A stretch of DNA of 64,000 nucleotides from Nocardioides luti (lineage in GTDB: Bacteria; Actinomycetota; Actinomycetes; Propionibacteriales; Nocardioidaceae): positions 2,666,001 through 2,730,000 of the forward strand of contig NZ_JACKXE010000001.1 in the NCBI RefSeq assembly GCF_014212315.1, given 5' to 3'. Made by a program: the position numbers and the translations under genes. The notes under the pieces were generated by a model that was not told the origin of the DNA, did not search any database, and saw only the letters and a program-made list of their open reading frames with translations. The number at the start of each line of letters is the position of its first letter. The first letter of the stretch is position 1. Positions 52,277 to 60,471 of the stretch are shown in pieces.

Positions 52277-52293
52277 GTCAATTGACGTTGACA
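52276..52293. promoter_or_regulatory. Operator-like dyad at the TetR start
   Basis: TGTCAA and TTGACA are inverted around a six-base middle, and GTCAATTGAC inside it is a perfect palindrome. It coincides with the translation start of the TetR gene, the usual site of autoregulation. Confidence 0.45.
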
Positions 52294-52340
52294 CGAAAAG
52301 GGTGGTGCGTCAATGGCGTTCTGGACGACAGCCCTCGGGC

Positions 52341-53021
52341 TCAGAGGGCGCCCTTCTTGGCGATGAAGGTCGGGTGGGCCTGGTCGAACCAGGTGCGGCT
52401 GATGTGCGTGCGCGAGATCCGCTCGTCGAAGGCCCAGGCGGTCGCCCAGACGTTCTGGTCCGGGGCTCCCCAGTCCAGGCCGCGCTCGGCGCGGAGGGCT
52501 CCCTCCTTCGGCGGCTTGAAGCCCGCGTCGAACTGCCGCACGACCTCGCCCTTCTTCGCGACCGTGACGGAGGTGTCCAGCTCGACGTCGGTGAAGAACT
52601 CGGCCGCGCGGCCGTGGCGCGACAGCCGGGCCAGCGCGGCGTCGTCGAGGACGCCGTACGGTGCGTAGACCACCACGGCGTGCCCGCGGCGCTGGACCTG
52701 GACGACCCGGGGCCACGAGTAGTCCGCCGTGACGTGGTCGAAGAGGTAGGTCTCGGCCTCCGTGGGGGTCATGGCGGCGAGCTTCCGCTTGACGCCGCCC
52801 AGGTGCCTCACCACAGCGGCGCGACCCATGCCCCGGACCACGACGATCGTGTAGGTGTCGGACGGGGTGATGTCGTCGAGCCACGCGTACTTGCCCGGCA
52901 TCGCATGACGCGAGCCGTGCCAGTCGTCCGTCCGCGCCGAGGCGGCCGTGGTGAGGGGCGGCCCGACCAGGCCGGCGGTGCCGAGGACGGTCGCGAGGAG
53001 GAGTCTGACGGCCGTGCGCAC
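52341..53021 (-). CDS. Secreted protein of unknown function, DUF6461-like
   Basis: The GTG-started 226-residue protein has a signal peptide (VRLLLATVLGTAGLVGPPLTTAASA) and a globular part beginning YAWLDDITPSDTYTIVVVRGM and continuing VRHLGGVKRKL. This wording recalls the actinobacterial DUF6461 family; I am only moderately sure. The C-terminal half ends with a His/Trp-rich region (HISRTWFDQAHPTF). It is exported, and no catalytic set is visible. It stands alone between the TetR/glycosyltransferase pair and the MMPL gene. Confidence 0.65.
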   Translation of the reverse strand: MRTAVRLLLATVLGTAGLVGPPLTTAASARTDDWHGSRHAMPGKYAWLDDITPSDTYTIVVVRGMGRAAVVRHLGGVKRKLAAMTPTEAETYLFDHVTADYSWPRVVQVQRRGHAVVVYAPYGVLDDAALARLSRHGRAAEFFTDVELDTSVTVAKKGEVVRQFDAGFKPPKEGALRAERGLDWGAPDQNVWATAWAFDERISRTHISRTWFDQAHPTFIAKKGAL

Positions 53022-53085
53022 GGGCCGATGCTGGCACAGGCCCGGCGGCGGCATCGGGGAATCCGGGCGGTTGCCCCGGAGCCTC

Positions 53086-55215
53086 TCAGTCGACGATCGC
53101 CGGCCGCTCGGCGTGCACGACCGACGGCTCGATCCGCAGCAGCCGGGCGACCCGGTCGGGCAGCTTCCAGTTCCAGGAGCCGAACAGCGACACCAGCGAC
53201 GGCACCAGCAGCGAGCGGATGATGGTGGCGTCGAGGAGGATGCCGATGCCCAGTCCGGTGGCGAGCACCTTGATGTCGGTGCCGGGCCCGGAGGCCAGGG
53301 CGGCGAAGGCCAGGAAGAGGATCAGGGCGGCGCTGGTGACCAGACGGCCGGTGCGGCCGATGCCGCGGACGACGGCCTGGTCGGTCGAGGCACCGGCGTC
53401 GTACTCCTCGCGCACCCGGCTCAGGATGAAGACCTCGTAGTCCATCGACAGGCCGTAGAGGAACGCGAAGACCATGATCGGGATCCAGAACGTCACCGCG
53501 CCGGTCTCCGCGATGCCGAAGACGGCGTTGGAGCCGTAGCCCTCCTGCCAGAAGAGCACCATCGCGCCGAAGACCGCGGTCAGTGAGACCAGGTTGAGCA
53601 GCACCGCCTTGAGGGGCAGCAGCAGCGAACGGAACGCGCGGACGAGCAGGACGTAGGTCAGCAGGCAGATCAGCCCCAGCATCAGCGGCAGGTTGCCGTA
53701 CACCGCGTGCAGGAAGTCGACCTGGTCCGCGCCGAGCCCGGCCACCCCGATCACCCCGTCGGTGGAGTCGGCGACGTCCTGCACCCGGCGTACGACGTCC
53801 ACGCTCTGGGAGTTGACGGTCTCGCCGTCCGGGATGAGCACGACGACGGTCCGGCCGTCGACGTCCGCGCCGTCGCCCGTGGGGACGACGGCGGTGACGA
53901 TGCCGTCGACCTCGCCGAGCGTGCTCGCGACGGCGTCCGCCTTGTCGGTCTCGGCGAGCACCTCGATGGGGGTGAGCACGCCGGTGGATACGCCGCCGTC
54001 CTCGAGCGTGCGCAGGGCGTCGTAGGCGGCCCCGTTCGACGCCAGCGACTCGGAGTCGGCCGCCCCGATCTTGATGCCGGTGAAGGCGGCCGTCAGCAGG
54101 CCGAGCATGAGGACGGCAGCCCCGGCCGCGATCCAGCGGCGGCGGACGACGAGGCCCGCCCAGCGGGTCCATGCCGGGCTCGACTGGTTCTCGTGACGGA
54201 TCTTCGGCCAGTCGACGCGCGGGCCGATGCCACCCAGGATCGCCGGCGTCAGGGTGAGCGTGACGAGCACGCTGGCGAGCGGGATGAGCGCGCCGCCGTA
54301 CCCGATGCTCCGGAGGAAGGGCACCGGCAGCACCACCAGCGCGAGCAGCCCGATCGCCACCGTGATGCCGCTGAACAGCACCGCGTGGCCGGCGGTCTCC
54401 ATCGCCGTCACCACGGCCTCGTGGTTGTCCTTGCCGTGGTCGCGCTCCTCCCGCCATCGGGTCACGAGCAGCAGCGAGTAGTCGATCGCGACCCCCAGCC
54501 CGACCAGCGCGATGAGGAACTCGACGATGAACGAGACGTCGGTGAGGTAGGTGATCGGGAGCAGCAGCAGGAACGTCGTCAGGATCGAGACGGCAGCGAC
54601 CAGCAGCGGCATGAAGGCCAGCAGGGACGCGAAGACGAACAGGAGCACGGCCAGTGCGCCCAGCCCGCCGAGCAGCGTCTCGGCGAGCACACCGGGGCCG
54701 CCGGTCTCGTCGCCGACGGCGAGCGCGTCCATGCCGGTCACACCGACGGTCGCCCCCTCGGGCACCTGCGCCGCGACCGCCTTGCGGACCACCTCGGTCG
54801 GCAGCACCGTCGCGAAGCTGTCGGGGAAGGGGTAGAAGACCAGGGCGTACGCCGTCGCGCCGTCCTCGGTGCGGAACGCCGCGTCGCCGGTGTTGGCCTC
54901 GTCGAGGACGCGGAGGGGTACGTCGGCCTGCGTCACCGACGCGAACGCGTCGCCGATCTGCTGCTCGCTGCCGGTCACCTTCTGGCCGTCGGGCATCGTG
55001 ACCGTGACGACGAGCGGGACCGTGTTGCCCCCGTTGCCGTAGGCCTTGATGATCTGGGCCGCCGTCTCGGTGCCGGGCTGGCCGGGCAGGGAGAAGTCGA
55101 CGGTGAGCCGGTTGTTCACGGTGCTGGTGACCGCCATGCCGGCGACCGTGATGAGCAACCAGCAGAGCATGACCATCTTGCGGTGCCGCAGCACCCACTC
55201 ACCCAATGCGCGCAT
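53086..55215 (-). CDS. MMPL-family (RND) membrane transporter
   Basis: The 709-residue protein has two MMPL repeats, each with a first span (MVMLCWLLITVAGMAVT; WIAAGAAVLMLGLLTAAF), an outer loop domain and five spans. GLGVAIDYSLLLVTRWREE and LYGLSMDYEVFILSRVREE are the conserved motifs with the Asp-Tyr pairs used in proton coupling. Relatives export lipids, siderophores or drugs. The start (MRALGEWVLRHRK) is fixed by the first span, and TACCGT lies five bases upstream, so it is probably leaderless. It is isolated. The cargo is unknown. Confidence 0.92.
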   Translation of the reverse strand: MRALGEWVLRHRKMVMLCWLLITVAGMAVTSTVNNRLTVDFSLPGQPGTETAAQIIKAYGNGGNTVPLVVTVTMPDGQKVTGSEQQIGDAFASVTQADVPLRVLDEANTGDAAFRTEDGATAYALVFYPFPDSFATVLPTEVVRKAVAAQVPEGATVGVTGMDALAVGDETGGPGVLAETLLGGLGALAVLLFVFASLLAFMPLLVAAVSILTTFLLLLPITYLTDVSFIVEFLIALVGLGVAIDYSLLLVTRWREERDHGKDNHEAVVTAMETAGHAVLFSGITVAIGLLALVVLPVPFLRSIGYGGALIPLASVLVTLTLTPAILGGIGPRVDWPKIRHENQSSPAWTRWAGLVVRRRWIAAGAAVLMLGLLTAAFTGIKIGAADSESLASNGAAYDALRTLEDGGVSTGVLTPIEVLAETDKADAVASTLGEVDGIVTAVVPTGDGADVDGRTVVVLIPDGETVNSQSVDVVRRVQDVADSTDGVIGVAGLGADQVDFLHAVYGNLPLMLGLICLLTYVLLVRAFRSLLLPLKAVLLNLVSLTAVFGAMVLFWQEGYGSNAVFGIAETGAVTFWIPIMVFAFLYGLSMDYEVFILSRVREEYDAGASTDQAVVRGIGRTGRLVTSAALILFLAFAALASGPGTDIKVLATGLGIGILLDATIIRSLLVPSLVSLFGSWNWKLPDRVARLLRIEPSVVHAERPAIVD

Positions 55216-55220
55216 GGTCG

Positions 55221-55226
55221 ACGGTA
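55221..55226 (-). promoter_or_regulatory. -10 element of a leaderless promoter (MMPL gene)
   Basis: TACCGT on the minus strand ends five bases before the ATG, with no ribosome site between. Confidence 0.4.
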
Positions 55227-55306
55227 GCGGCCGCCGGGCGCCCGACGCCGGGAGTTTTGCCCCGTGGCGCGGGGTCCGGTCAGGTGGGTGCGCGGCGGGG
55301 GGTGGG

Positions 55307-56323
55307 TCAGGGCTTCCGGGCGCTGAGCCGCACCGGCCCCGCAGCGCCGCCGCCGCTGTGGTCGATGTCGACGAAGCCCGCCGCCCGGAACTCCGCACCG
55401 AGCTGGGCGGGCGAGCGCTCGGGGACGCCCCACGAGTCCAGGATGACCCGGAACACGGCGTACTCCTGGCGCTCCGGGCCGGTCGGGTCGGCCTCCATGG
55501 CCGGGACGTCACCCAGCACGGGAGCCCAGGCGGTGCCGCCGGGGCGGAGGTTGGTGAAGAGCGCGGCCAGGGCCGGTCCTCGACTCGCGGTGGGGAAGAA
55601 GAACTGGCTCCAGAAGCCGAAGTCGAAGGAGTCGGGCTCGAGGTGGGTCCCTGCGTCGGAGCGGACGACGGTCAGGCGGTCCGCCACGCCCAGCGCCTCG
55701 GCCCGGCGCTCGGCCTCGTCGGCGAGGTCGTCGGCCAGCTCCACCCCGACGGCCGTCAGGGCGGGGAAGGCCTGCAGGCAGGTGAGCAGCCGCCCGGCCA
55801 CGCCGCAGCCGAGCTCCAGCAGCCGCCCGCCGGCGCGCAGGGCCGCGCGCTCCGGGTCGTGCTCCGCGGACGCGCGGAAGGACGCGACCAGCCCGGCCGC
55901 GAACGGGTTGGGCGAGATCGCGCGCGCGAACGTGAGCCGGTCCTCGCTGGGCATGGTCCAGTAGTCCGCCCCGGCGCTCACCGACCGGAGCAGTCCGGCT
56001 TCGATGTCGCCGCTGCGGAGCAGCAGCTCGAGGGTGGTGAAGGCATCGTCGCGCAGCAGGGCGTCCCAGGCGGGGGTCAGACCCAGTCGGCCCTCGGACT
56101 CGTCGACCACGCCGGTGCTGGCGAGCGCGTCGCCGACCGCGCGGACCGTGTGCTCGGGCAGGCCGGTCGCGCGTGCCAGGGCCGCCGGGTCGCCGCCGGT
56201 CCGGAGTGCCTCGAGGAGGCCGGAGGCGTGGGCGCCGTCGACCAGGGCCAGCACGTGGCGGCCCCTCGACAGGGGCATGAGCGCGGCGTCGGCGGCCGCG
56301 AACCAGGACATCGGCTCGTCCAC
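55307..56323 (-). CDS. SAM-dependent methyltransferase with N-terminal winged-helix domain
   Basis: The 338-residue protein starts at a GTG, has a winged-helix-like N-domain (LEALRTGGDPAALARATGLPEHTVRAV) like plant-type O-methyltransferases, and a class I methyltransferase core with LLELGCGVAG and the VGVELAD acidic loop. The ending is IDHSGGG-type beta strand. Small-molecule O- or C-methylation is likely. CATGAT lies six bases before the start, so it may be leaderless. It is divergent from a VOC gene; no other pathway gene lies near. Confidence 0.82.
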   Translation of the reverse strand: MDEPMSWFAAADAALMPLSRGRHVLALVDGAHASGLLEALRTGGDPAALARATGLPEHTVRAVGDALASTGVVDESEGRLGLTPAWDALLRDDAFTTLELLLRSGDIEAGLLRSVSAGADYWTMPSEDRLTFARAISPNPFAAGLVASFRASAEHDPERAALRAGGRLLELGCGVAGRLLTCLQAFPALTAVGVELADDLADEAERRAEALGVADRLTVVRSDAGTHLEPDSFDFGFWSQFFFPTASRGPALAALFTNLRPGGTAWAPVLGDVPAMEADPTGPERQEYAVFRVILDSWGVPERSPAQLGAEFRAAGFVDIDHSGGGAAGPVRLSARKP

Positions 56324-56434
56324 GGCCCGATCATGGCAGCGGACCCGGCGCCCTGAGAAGGGGGCGCGGGGCGGTCGGTGTCCCCGTGTGCGCCGTCCGA
56401 GCGGCCCGCAGGAGGGCTGGTGCAAGATGGCTGC

Positions 56435-56875
56435 ATGGGACACGTGCAGCGCTTCGACCACGTCGGCCTCACCGTCGCCGACCTCGACGCGGCGACGGCG
56501 TTCTTCGTCGGCCTGGGCCTGGAGGTCGAGGGCCGGGGCTTCGTGGAGGGCGAGTTCGTCGAGACCGTGTGTGCGATCCCCGGCGCACGGTGCCGACTGA
56601 CGATGCTGCGGGCGCCCGGCGGGGGCTCCCGGCTGGAGCTGTCGAGCTTCGAGCACCCCGAGCACCTGCCGGGCTCGCCCACGGCGATGGCCAACGAGGT
56701 CGGCCTGCGCAACGTGTCCTTCGAGGTCGGCGACCTCGACACGGCGCTCGCATCGGTCGCGGCGGACGGCTACGGCCTCGTCGGTGGGGTCGGGGAGTAC
56801 GAGCACAGCGTGCGGATGGCGTACGTCCGTGGCCCCGAGGGGATCGTCGTGTCGCTCTTCGAGCAGACCGGCTGA
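56435..56875 (+). CDS. VOC-family protein
   Basis: The 146-residue protein MGHVQRFDHVGLTVADLDAATAFF has a full VOC double repeat, His8 and Glu residues in the second half suited to metal binding, and ends FEQTG. It resembles small dioxygenase/glyoxalase-like proteins. The ATG at 56435 is chosen for the domain start; upstream in-frame residues are polar and non-homologous. It is read toward the broken hydrolase gene, 70 bases away. Function unknown. Confidence 0.82.
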   Translation: MGHVQRFDHVGLTVADLDAATAFFVGLGLEVEGRGFVEGEFVETVCAIPGARCRLTMLRAPGGGSRLELSSFEHPEHLPGSPTAMANEVGLRNVSFEVGDLDTALASVAADGYGLVGGVGEYEHSVRMAYVRGPEGIVVSLFEQTG

Positions 56876-56944
56876 CGCAGCGGGCCGCGAGGCACGGGAC
56901 TACCGTGGGGGCCCGGCAACACGACCCCTGCGAGGACATCGACC

Positions 56945-57808
56945 ATGGCGCGCTTGGCTCCGCAGACCGTCACGCTGCACGGGCACGACCTGTCGTACGT
57001 CGACAGCGGGACCGGCCCGGCCGTGCTCTTCATCCACGGCATCCTGGGCTCGCAGCGGCAGTGGGGGCACCTCGTCGACGCGATGCACGACGACCACCGC
57101 GTGGTGCTGCCCGACCTGTTCGGCCACGGCGAGTCGGCGAAGCCGCTGGGTGACTACTCGCTCAGCGCGCACGCCGCCGCGATGCGCGACCTCCTCGACC
57201 ACCTCGGGATCGAGACCGTCACGCTGGTCGGCCACTCGCTCGGCGGCGGCATCGCCATGCAGTTCTTCTACCTCTTCCCGGAGCGGGTCGAGCGCCTCGT
57301 CCTGGTCTCCAGCGGTGGCCTGGCCCGCGAGGTCAACCTCGTGCTGCGCTCCGCGACCCTGCCCGGCGCCGCGCAGGTGCTCAGCGTGATCGCGTCCGCG
57401 GCGGTGCTCTCGCGGGCCGAGGCGCTGGGTCGCGGCGCGGCCAAGGTCGGCTGGCGACCCGGCGCCGACCTGGGCGCGATCTGGCACGGCTTCAGCTCGC
57501 TGGGCGACCGCGGCAGCCGCCGCGCCTTCCTCGCCACCACCCGTGCCGTCATCGACATCGGCGGGCAGAGCATCAGCGCCCACGACCACCTCGAGGGCGC
57601 GCTGCCCGTCCCGACCATGATCGTCTAGGGCTCGAAGGACCGGATGATCCCGGCCTCCCACGCGCGCAGCGTCGAGGAGTCGCTGCCCGACTGCCGGGTC
57701 GAGATGTTCGAGGGCGCCGGCCACTTCCCGCACCTCGAGGACCCGGAGCGGTTCGCGCGGGTGCTGCGGGAGTTCGTTGCGGACGGCCCGGAGGCGACCG
57801 GCGGTTAG
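56945..57808 (+). pseudogene. Alpha/beta hydrolase broken by an in-frame amber codon
   Basis: The frame encodes an alpha/beta hydrolase: HGILGSQ near residue 31, nucleophile Ser98 in GHSLGGG, and strands up to VPTMIV. Codon 228 is TAG at 57626-57628. The same frame then continues without change for 60 codons (GSKDRMIPASHARS, GAGHFPHLEDPERF) to a normal stop TAG at 57806-57808. The usual residue here is Trp (IWGxxD), and TGG to TAG is a single change. The lost part holds the catalytic His (GAGHFPH) and acid. So the gene is probably inactive, unless this is a sequencing error or the stop is read through. Confidence 0.88.
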
Positions 57809-58383
57809 CCGAGCGACGAGCTCGCCGCGCGCAGGTCGGCGAGGGCGGCGAGGGTGTAGGGCGCCAGGTGATCCGTCCCGTCGCGGTCGCCCTCCGACCA
57901 TTCGGCGAACCCCCGCTTGAAGGCGAGCACGCCGAGCTCGGCCGCCAGGTGGGCCACCGGGTCGGTCGTGCCGCGGGCCAGCAGGGCCTCCGTCATCGCG
58001 GCCGCCAGGCCGACGTTCTTCAGGACCGCGCGCTCCTGCAGCTCGGTGCTGGCCGCCACCGCCGCGCTGATGCGGGGCCCGAGCTCGCGGTTGGTCGGTC
58101 CCATCTCGTCGGACGCGCGCGTGAGCCCGGCGGCGACCGCCTCGAGCGGGCTGGCGCCAGCCGGTGCGTCGGCGATGCCCTCCGCCAGCAGCCGGCTGAG
58201 CGTCTCCTGGCCTGCAGCGAGGAGCTCGCGCTTGTCGGGGAAGTGCCGGAAGAAGGTGCTCTTGGTGATGCCGGCTCGCTCGGCGATCTGGGCGACGGTC
58301 GTGTCGTCGTACCCCTGCTCGGTGAAGAGGTCGACCGCGGCGACCACGATCCGCTCGCGTGCCCCTGGTTCCCACCGTGCCAT
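57805..58383 (-). CDS. TetR-family regulator with duplicated operators
   Basis: The 192-residue regulator has a TetR helix-turn-helix (TTVAQIAERAGITKSTFFRHF, residues 28-48) and a helical ligand domain. TAGGAT is six bases before the ATG, so the message is probably leaderless. Between this gene and the divergent SDR lie two copies of a 24-bp dyad. Its stop overlaps the old stop of the convergent hydrolase. The likely targets are itself and the SDR gene; the inducer is unknown. Confidence 0.9.
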   Translation of the reverse strand: MARWEPGARERIVVAAVDLFTEQGYDDTTVAQIAERAGITKSTFFRHFPDKRELLAAGQETLSRLLAEGIADAPAGASPLEAVAAGLTRASDEMGPTNRELGPRISAAVAASTELQERAVLKNVGLAAAMTEALLARGTTDPVAHLAAELGVLAFKRGFAEWSEGDRDGTDHLAPYTLAALADLRAASSSLG

Positions 58384-58389
58384 GGGCCC

Positions 58390-58395
58390 ATCCTA
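58390..58395 (-). promoter_or_regulatory. -10 element of a leaderless promoter (TetR gene)
   Basis: TAGGAT on the minus strand lies six bases before the ATG. Operator site 1 begins two bases further upstream, so a bound repressor would block it. Confidence 0.45.
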
Positions 58396-58396
58396 C

Positions 58397-58453
58397 GTGA
58401 CGGGACCGTTGTCCCATCACCCTGCTACGGTGACGGGACAACAGTCCCATCAC
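58397..58453. promoter_or_regulatory. Two 24-bp TetR operators
   Basis: Site 1 (58397-58420) and site 2 (58430-58453) both follow GTGACGGGAC-N4-GTCCCATCAC or the same with N4 changed to AACA; the GTGA/TCAC and GGGAC/GTCCC arms are identical. A TACGGT -10 box for the SDR gene overlaps site 2 at 58426-58431. Confidence 0.75.
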
Positions 58454-58466
58454 TGAGGAGCATCCC

Positions 58467-59348
58467 ATGCAGGTCTTCATCACCGGCGGCACCGGCCTGA
58501 TCGGCACCGCCGTCGTCGCCGAGCTGCTCGAGCACGGCCACGACGTCGTGGCGCTCGCCCGTTCCGACGCCTCCGCGACGGCGGTCGAGGCAGCCGGCGC
58601 CTCGGCGCTGCGCGGCTCCCTCGCCGACCTCGACGCCGTCCGCGGGGGAGCGGAAGGGGCCGACGGCGTCATCCACCTGGCCTTCGCGAACGACTTCACG
58701 ACACCGGACGCGTTGGCGAACGCGGTCGCCGAGGAGACCGCGGCACTGGAGGCCATGGGCGAGGCGCTGGTCGGCAGCGACCGTCCTCTGGTCACGGTCT
58801 CGGGTACCCCGTGGGTGAGCGGCCGGCTCTCGACCGAGTCCGACCCGCTGCCCGTCGACGGGCCCGTCGGCGGTCGTGGGCGGACCGTGAACGCGATCCT
58901 CGAGCTGGCCTTGCGCGGGGTCCGGAGCTCGGCGGTCCGCCTGCCGCGGACCGTGCACCGTGAAGGCGAGGGCGGCTTCGCGGGGCTGCTCACCGGCATC
59001 GCCCGGCAGAGCGGGGTCTCGGGCTACCCCGGTGACGGAACCCAGCGCTGGCCCGCGGTCCACGCGCTCGACGCCGCCGTGCTCTTCCGCCTGGCCCTGG
59101 AGACGGCGCCGGCCGGGAGCGCCTGGCACGCGGTCGACGACGAGGGCGACGCGGTCCGCGACATCGCGGCTGTGATCGGACGGCGGCTCGGTCTGGAGGT
59201 GCGGTCGGTCCCGGAGACGACCTACGGCCCGCTCGGTCCGATCTTCGCCGCCGACCAGCCGTCGTCGAGCGCCCGCACGCGCGCCGAGCTGGGCTGGACG
59301 CCGACGCACCCGCGGCTGCTCGCCGACCTGGAGAACCTCCAGCCGTAG
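58467..59348 (+). CDS. NAD(P)-dependent epimerase/SDR-like reductase
   Basis: The 293-residue protein starts MQVFITGGTGLIGTAVV with the extended-SDR Rossmann motif GGTGLIG. The classical YxxxK is not evident in the second third; instead SGTPWVSGRL and VRLPRTVHREGEGGF are present, like atypical NmrA/SDR-e members. It is divergent from the TetR gene with two operators, so it is probably repressed by it. GAGGAG precedes the ATG. The substrate is unknown. Confidence 0.85.
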   Translation: MQVFITGGTGLIGTAVVAELLEHGHDVVALARSDASATAVEAAGASALRGSLADLDAVRGGAEGADGVIHLAFANDFTTPDALANAVAEETAALEAMGEALVGSDRPLVTVSGTPWVSGRLSTESDPLPVDGPVGGRGRTVNAILELALRGVRSSAVRLPRTVHREGEGGFAGLLTGIARQSGVSGYPGDGTQRWPAVHALDAAVLFRLALETAPAGSAWHAVDDEGDAVRDIAAVIGRRLGLEVRSVPETTYGPLGPIFAADQPSSSARTRAELGWTPTHPRLLADLENLQP

Positions 59349-59430
59349 CTCACATCGCTCGCTCGGAGGACGAGTGACGACAGCCTGAGGCCGGTCGGGC
59401 GAGGCGCAGTGACTGCCCGATCGCGACGGC

Positions 59431-60459
59431 TCAGCCGAGCAGCTTCCGCACCTTCGCGGACGCGTAGAACGGCGCGAGCTCGGCGCGCACGATCTGCTCC
59501 AGGTCGCCGGATGCGCGCAGGGCGTCCACGACGCGAGGCGCCATCCGGACGAGGTCGGCGACGAGCTCGTCGCGGTCGAGGTCGAGCTCGTCGAGGAGCT
59601 CGGTCGGGGTGTAGCCGCCGAACCGCTCGAAGAACGCGTCCACGACCACGTCGCCGATCCGGGCGACCTGCTCGGAGGACAGGGCGCTGATCGCGACGTC
59701 GTGGACGGCGTCGACGACGGCGACCAGCTCGTCGTACGACGCCTGTTCGCCGAGCCCGCGCACCTCCTGCGTCGCGGCGAGGTCCCAGACCTGCAGCACG
59801 GCCTCGCGGGTCGTGGGGTCCTGGAGGGTCTCGATGACGATCTTGTTGAGGCGGCGGACCGCGAAGGTGCCGCTCTTGCCGACCGTGTCGTTGATCAGCC
59901 CCTCGAACTGCTTGTCGGCCGCGCCCATCACCCGCGAGGCGGCGCTGGTGCCGAACGACATCAGCGACCCGAGCCCGGGCACCTTGTCGGCGACGGCCTT
60001 GTTGGCCTGCAGCACCTCGCCGACGATCCGTCCCATGAACCGCGACGCGATCGTTCCGACCAGCGGGCTCGCGGTCAGCCGCTCGAGCGCGCGCTCCAGC
60101 ACCGGCGCGAGCCCCAGGACCGCGTCGACGAGGGCCTCGACCTGGTCACGCTCGGCGAGGTCGCCGAGGGGGTACGGCGTCGCGGGGCCGTCGTGCACGA
60201 CCTGGACGGCCATCTGCAGGATGCCGCTCACCGCGGCGCTGCCGGGGACGGTCGCCATCGCCCGCGTCACGATGGCCTTGATCGCCGCCCGGTCGACCAG
60301 GTCCTCGATCTGGTGCCGCCCGGAGGCGTCGAGCAGCGACCCGGCGAGCCGGGTCACGGTGGCGTCGAGCTTCTTGCCCTTCAGTCGGTCGAGGTGGTGC
60401 GCGACCTGGAGGTCGAGCAGCTGGTCGGCGAGCGGCGTGGGGGCAGCGGCGGTGGGCAC
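59431..60459 (-). CDS. Conserved helical protein of unknown function
   Basis: The GTG-started 342-residue protein is almost all helix. It repeats segments such as LVDRAAIKAIVTRAMATV, QVEALVDAVLGLAPVLERAL and IGDVVVDAFFERFGGY. There is no signal peptide; a mild hydrophobic stretch lies near VVGTIASRFMGRIVGEVL. It resembles conserved actinobacterial proteins without named function. TAGCGT is six bases before the start, suggesting a leaderless message. The SpoIIE phosphatase gene is just upstream on the same strand. No reaction can be assigned. Confidence 0.75.
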   Translation of the reverse strand: MPTAAAPTPLADQLLDLQVAHHLDRLKGKKLDATVTRLAGSLLDASGRHQIEDLVDRAAIKAIVTRAMATVPGSAAVSGILQMAVQVVHDGPATPYPLGDLAERDQVEALVDAVLGLAPVLERALERLTASPLVGTIASRFMGRIVGEVLQANKAVADKVPGLGSLMSFGTSAASRVMGAADKQFEGLINDTVGKSGTFAVRRLNKIVIETLQDPTTREAVLQVWDLAATQEVRGLGEQASYDELVAVVDAVHDVAISALSSEQVARIGDVVVDAFFERFGGYTPTELLDELDLDRDELVADLVRMAPRVVDALRASGDLEQIVRAELAPFYASAKVRKLLG

Positions 60460-60465
60460 GGGCCG

Positions 60466-60471
60466 ACGCTA
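60466..60471 (-). promoter_or_regulatory. -10 element of a leaderless promoter
   Basis: TAGCGT on the minus strand lies six bases before the GTG of the helical protein. It also overlaps the stop codon of the phosphatase gene upstream. Confidence 0.4.

Noticed and set aside
57626..57628. Pyrrolysine or other recoding at the amber codon
   Set aside because: The expected residue is Trp (TGG) and no downstream recoding structure or pyl gene is visible. A point mutation or read error is simpler.
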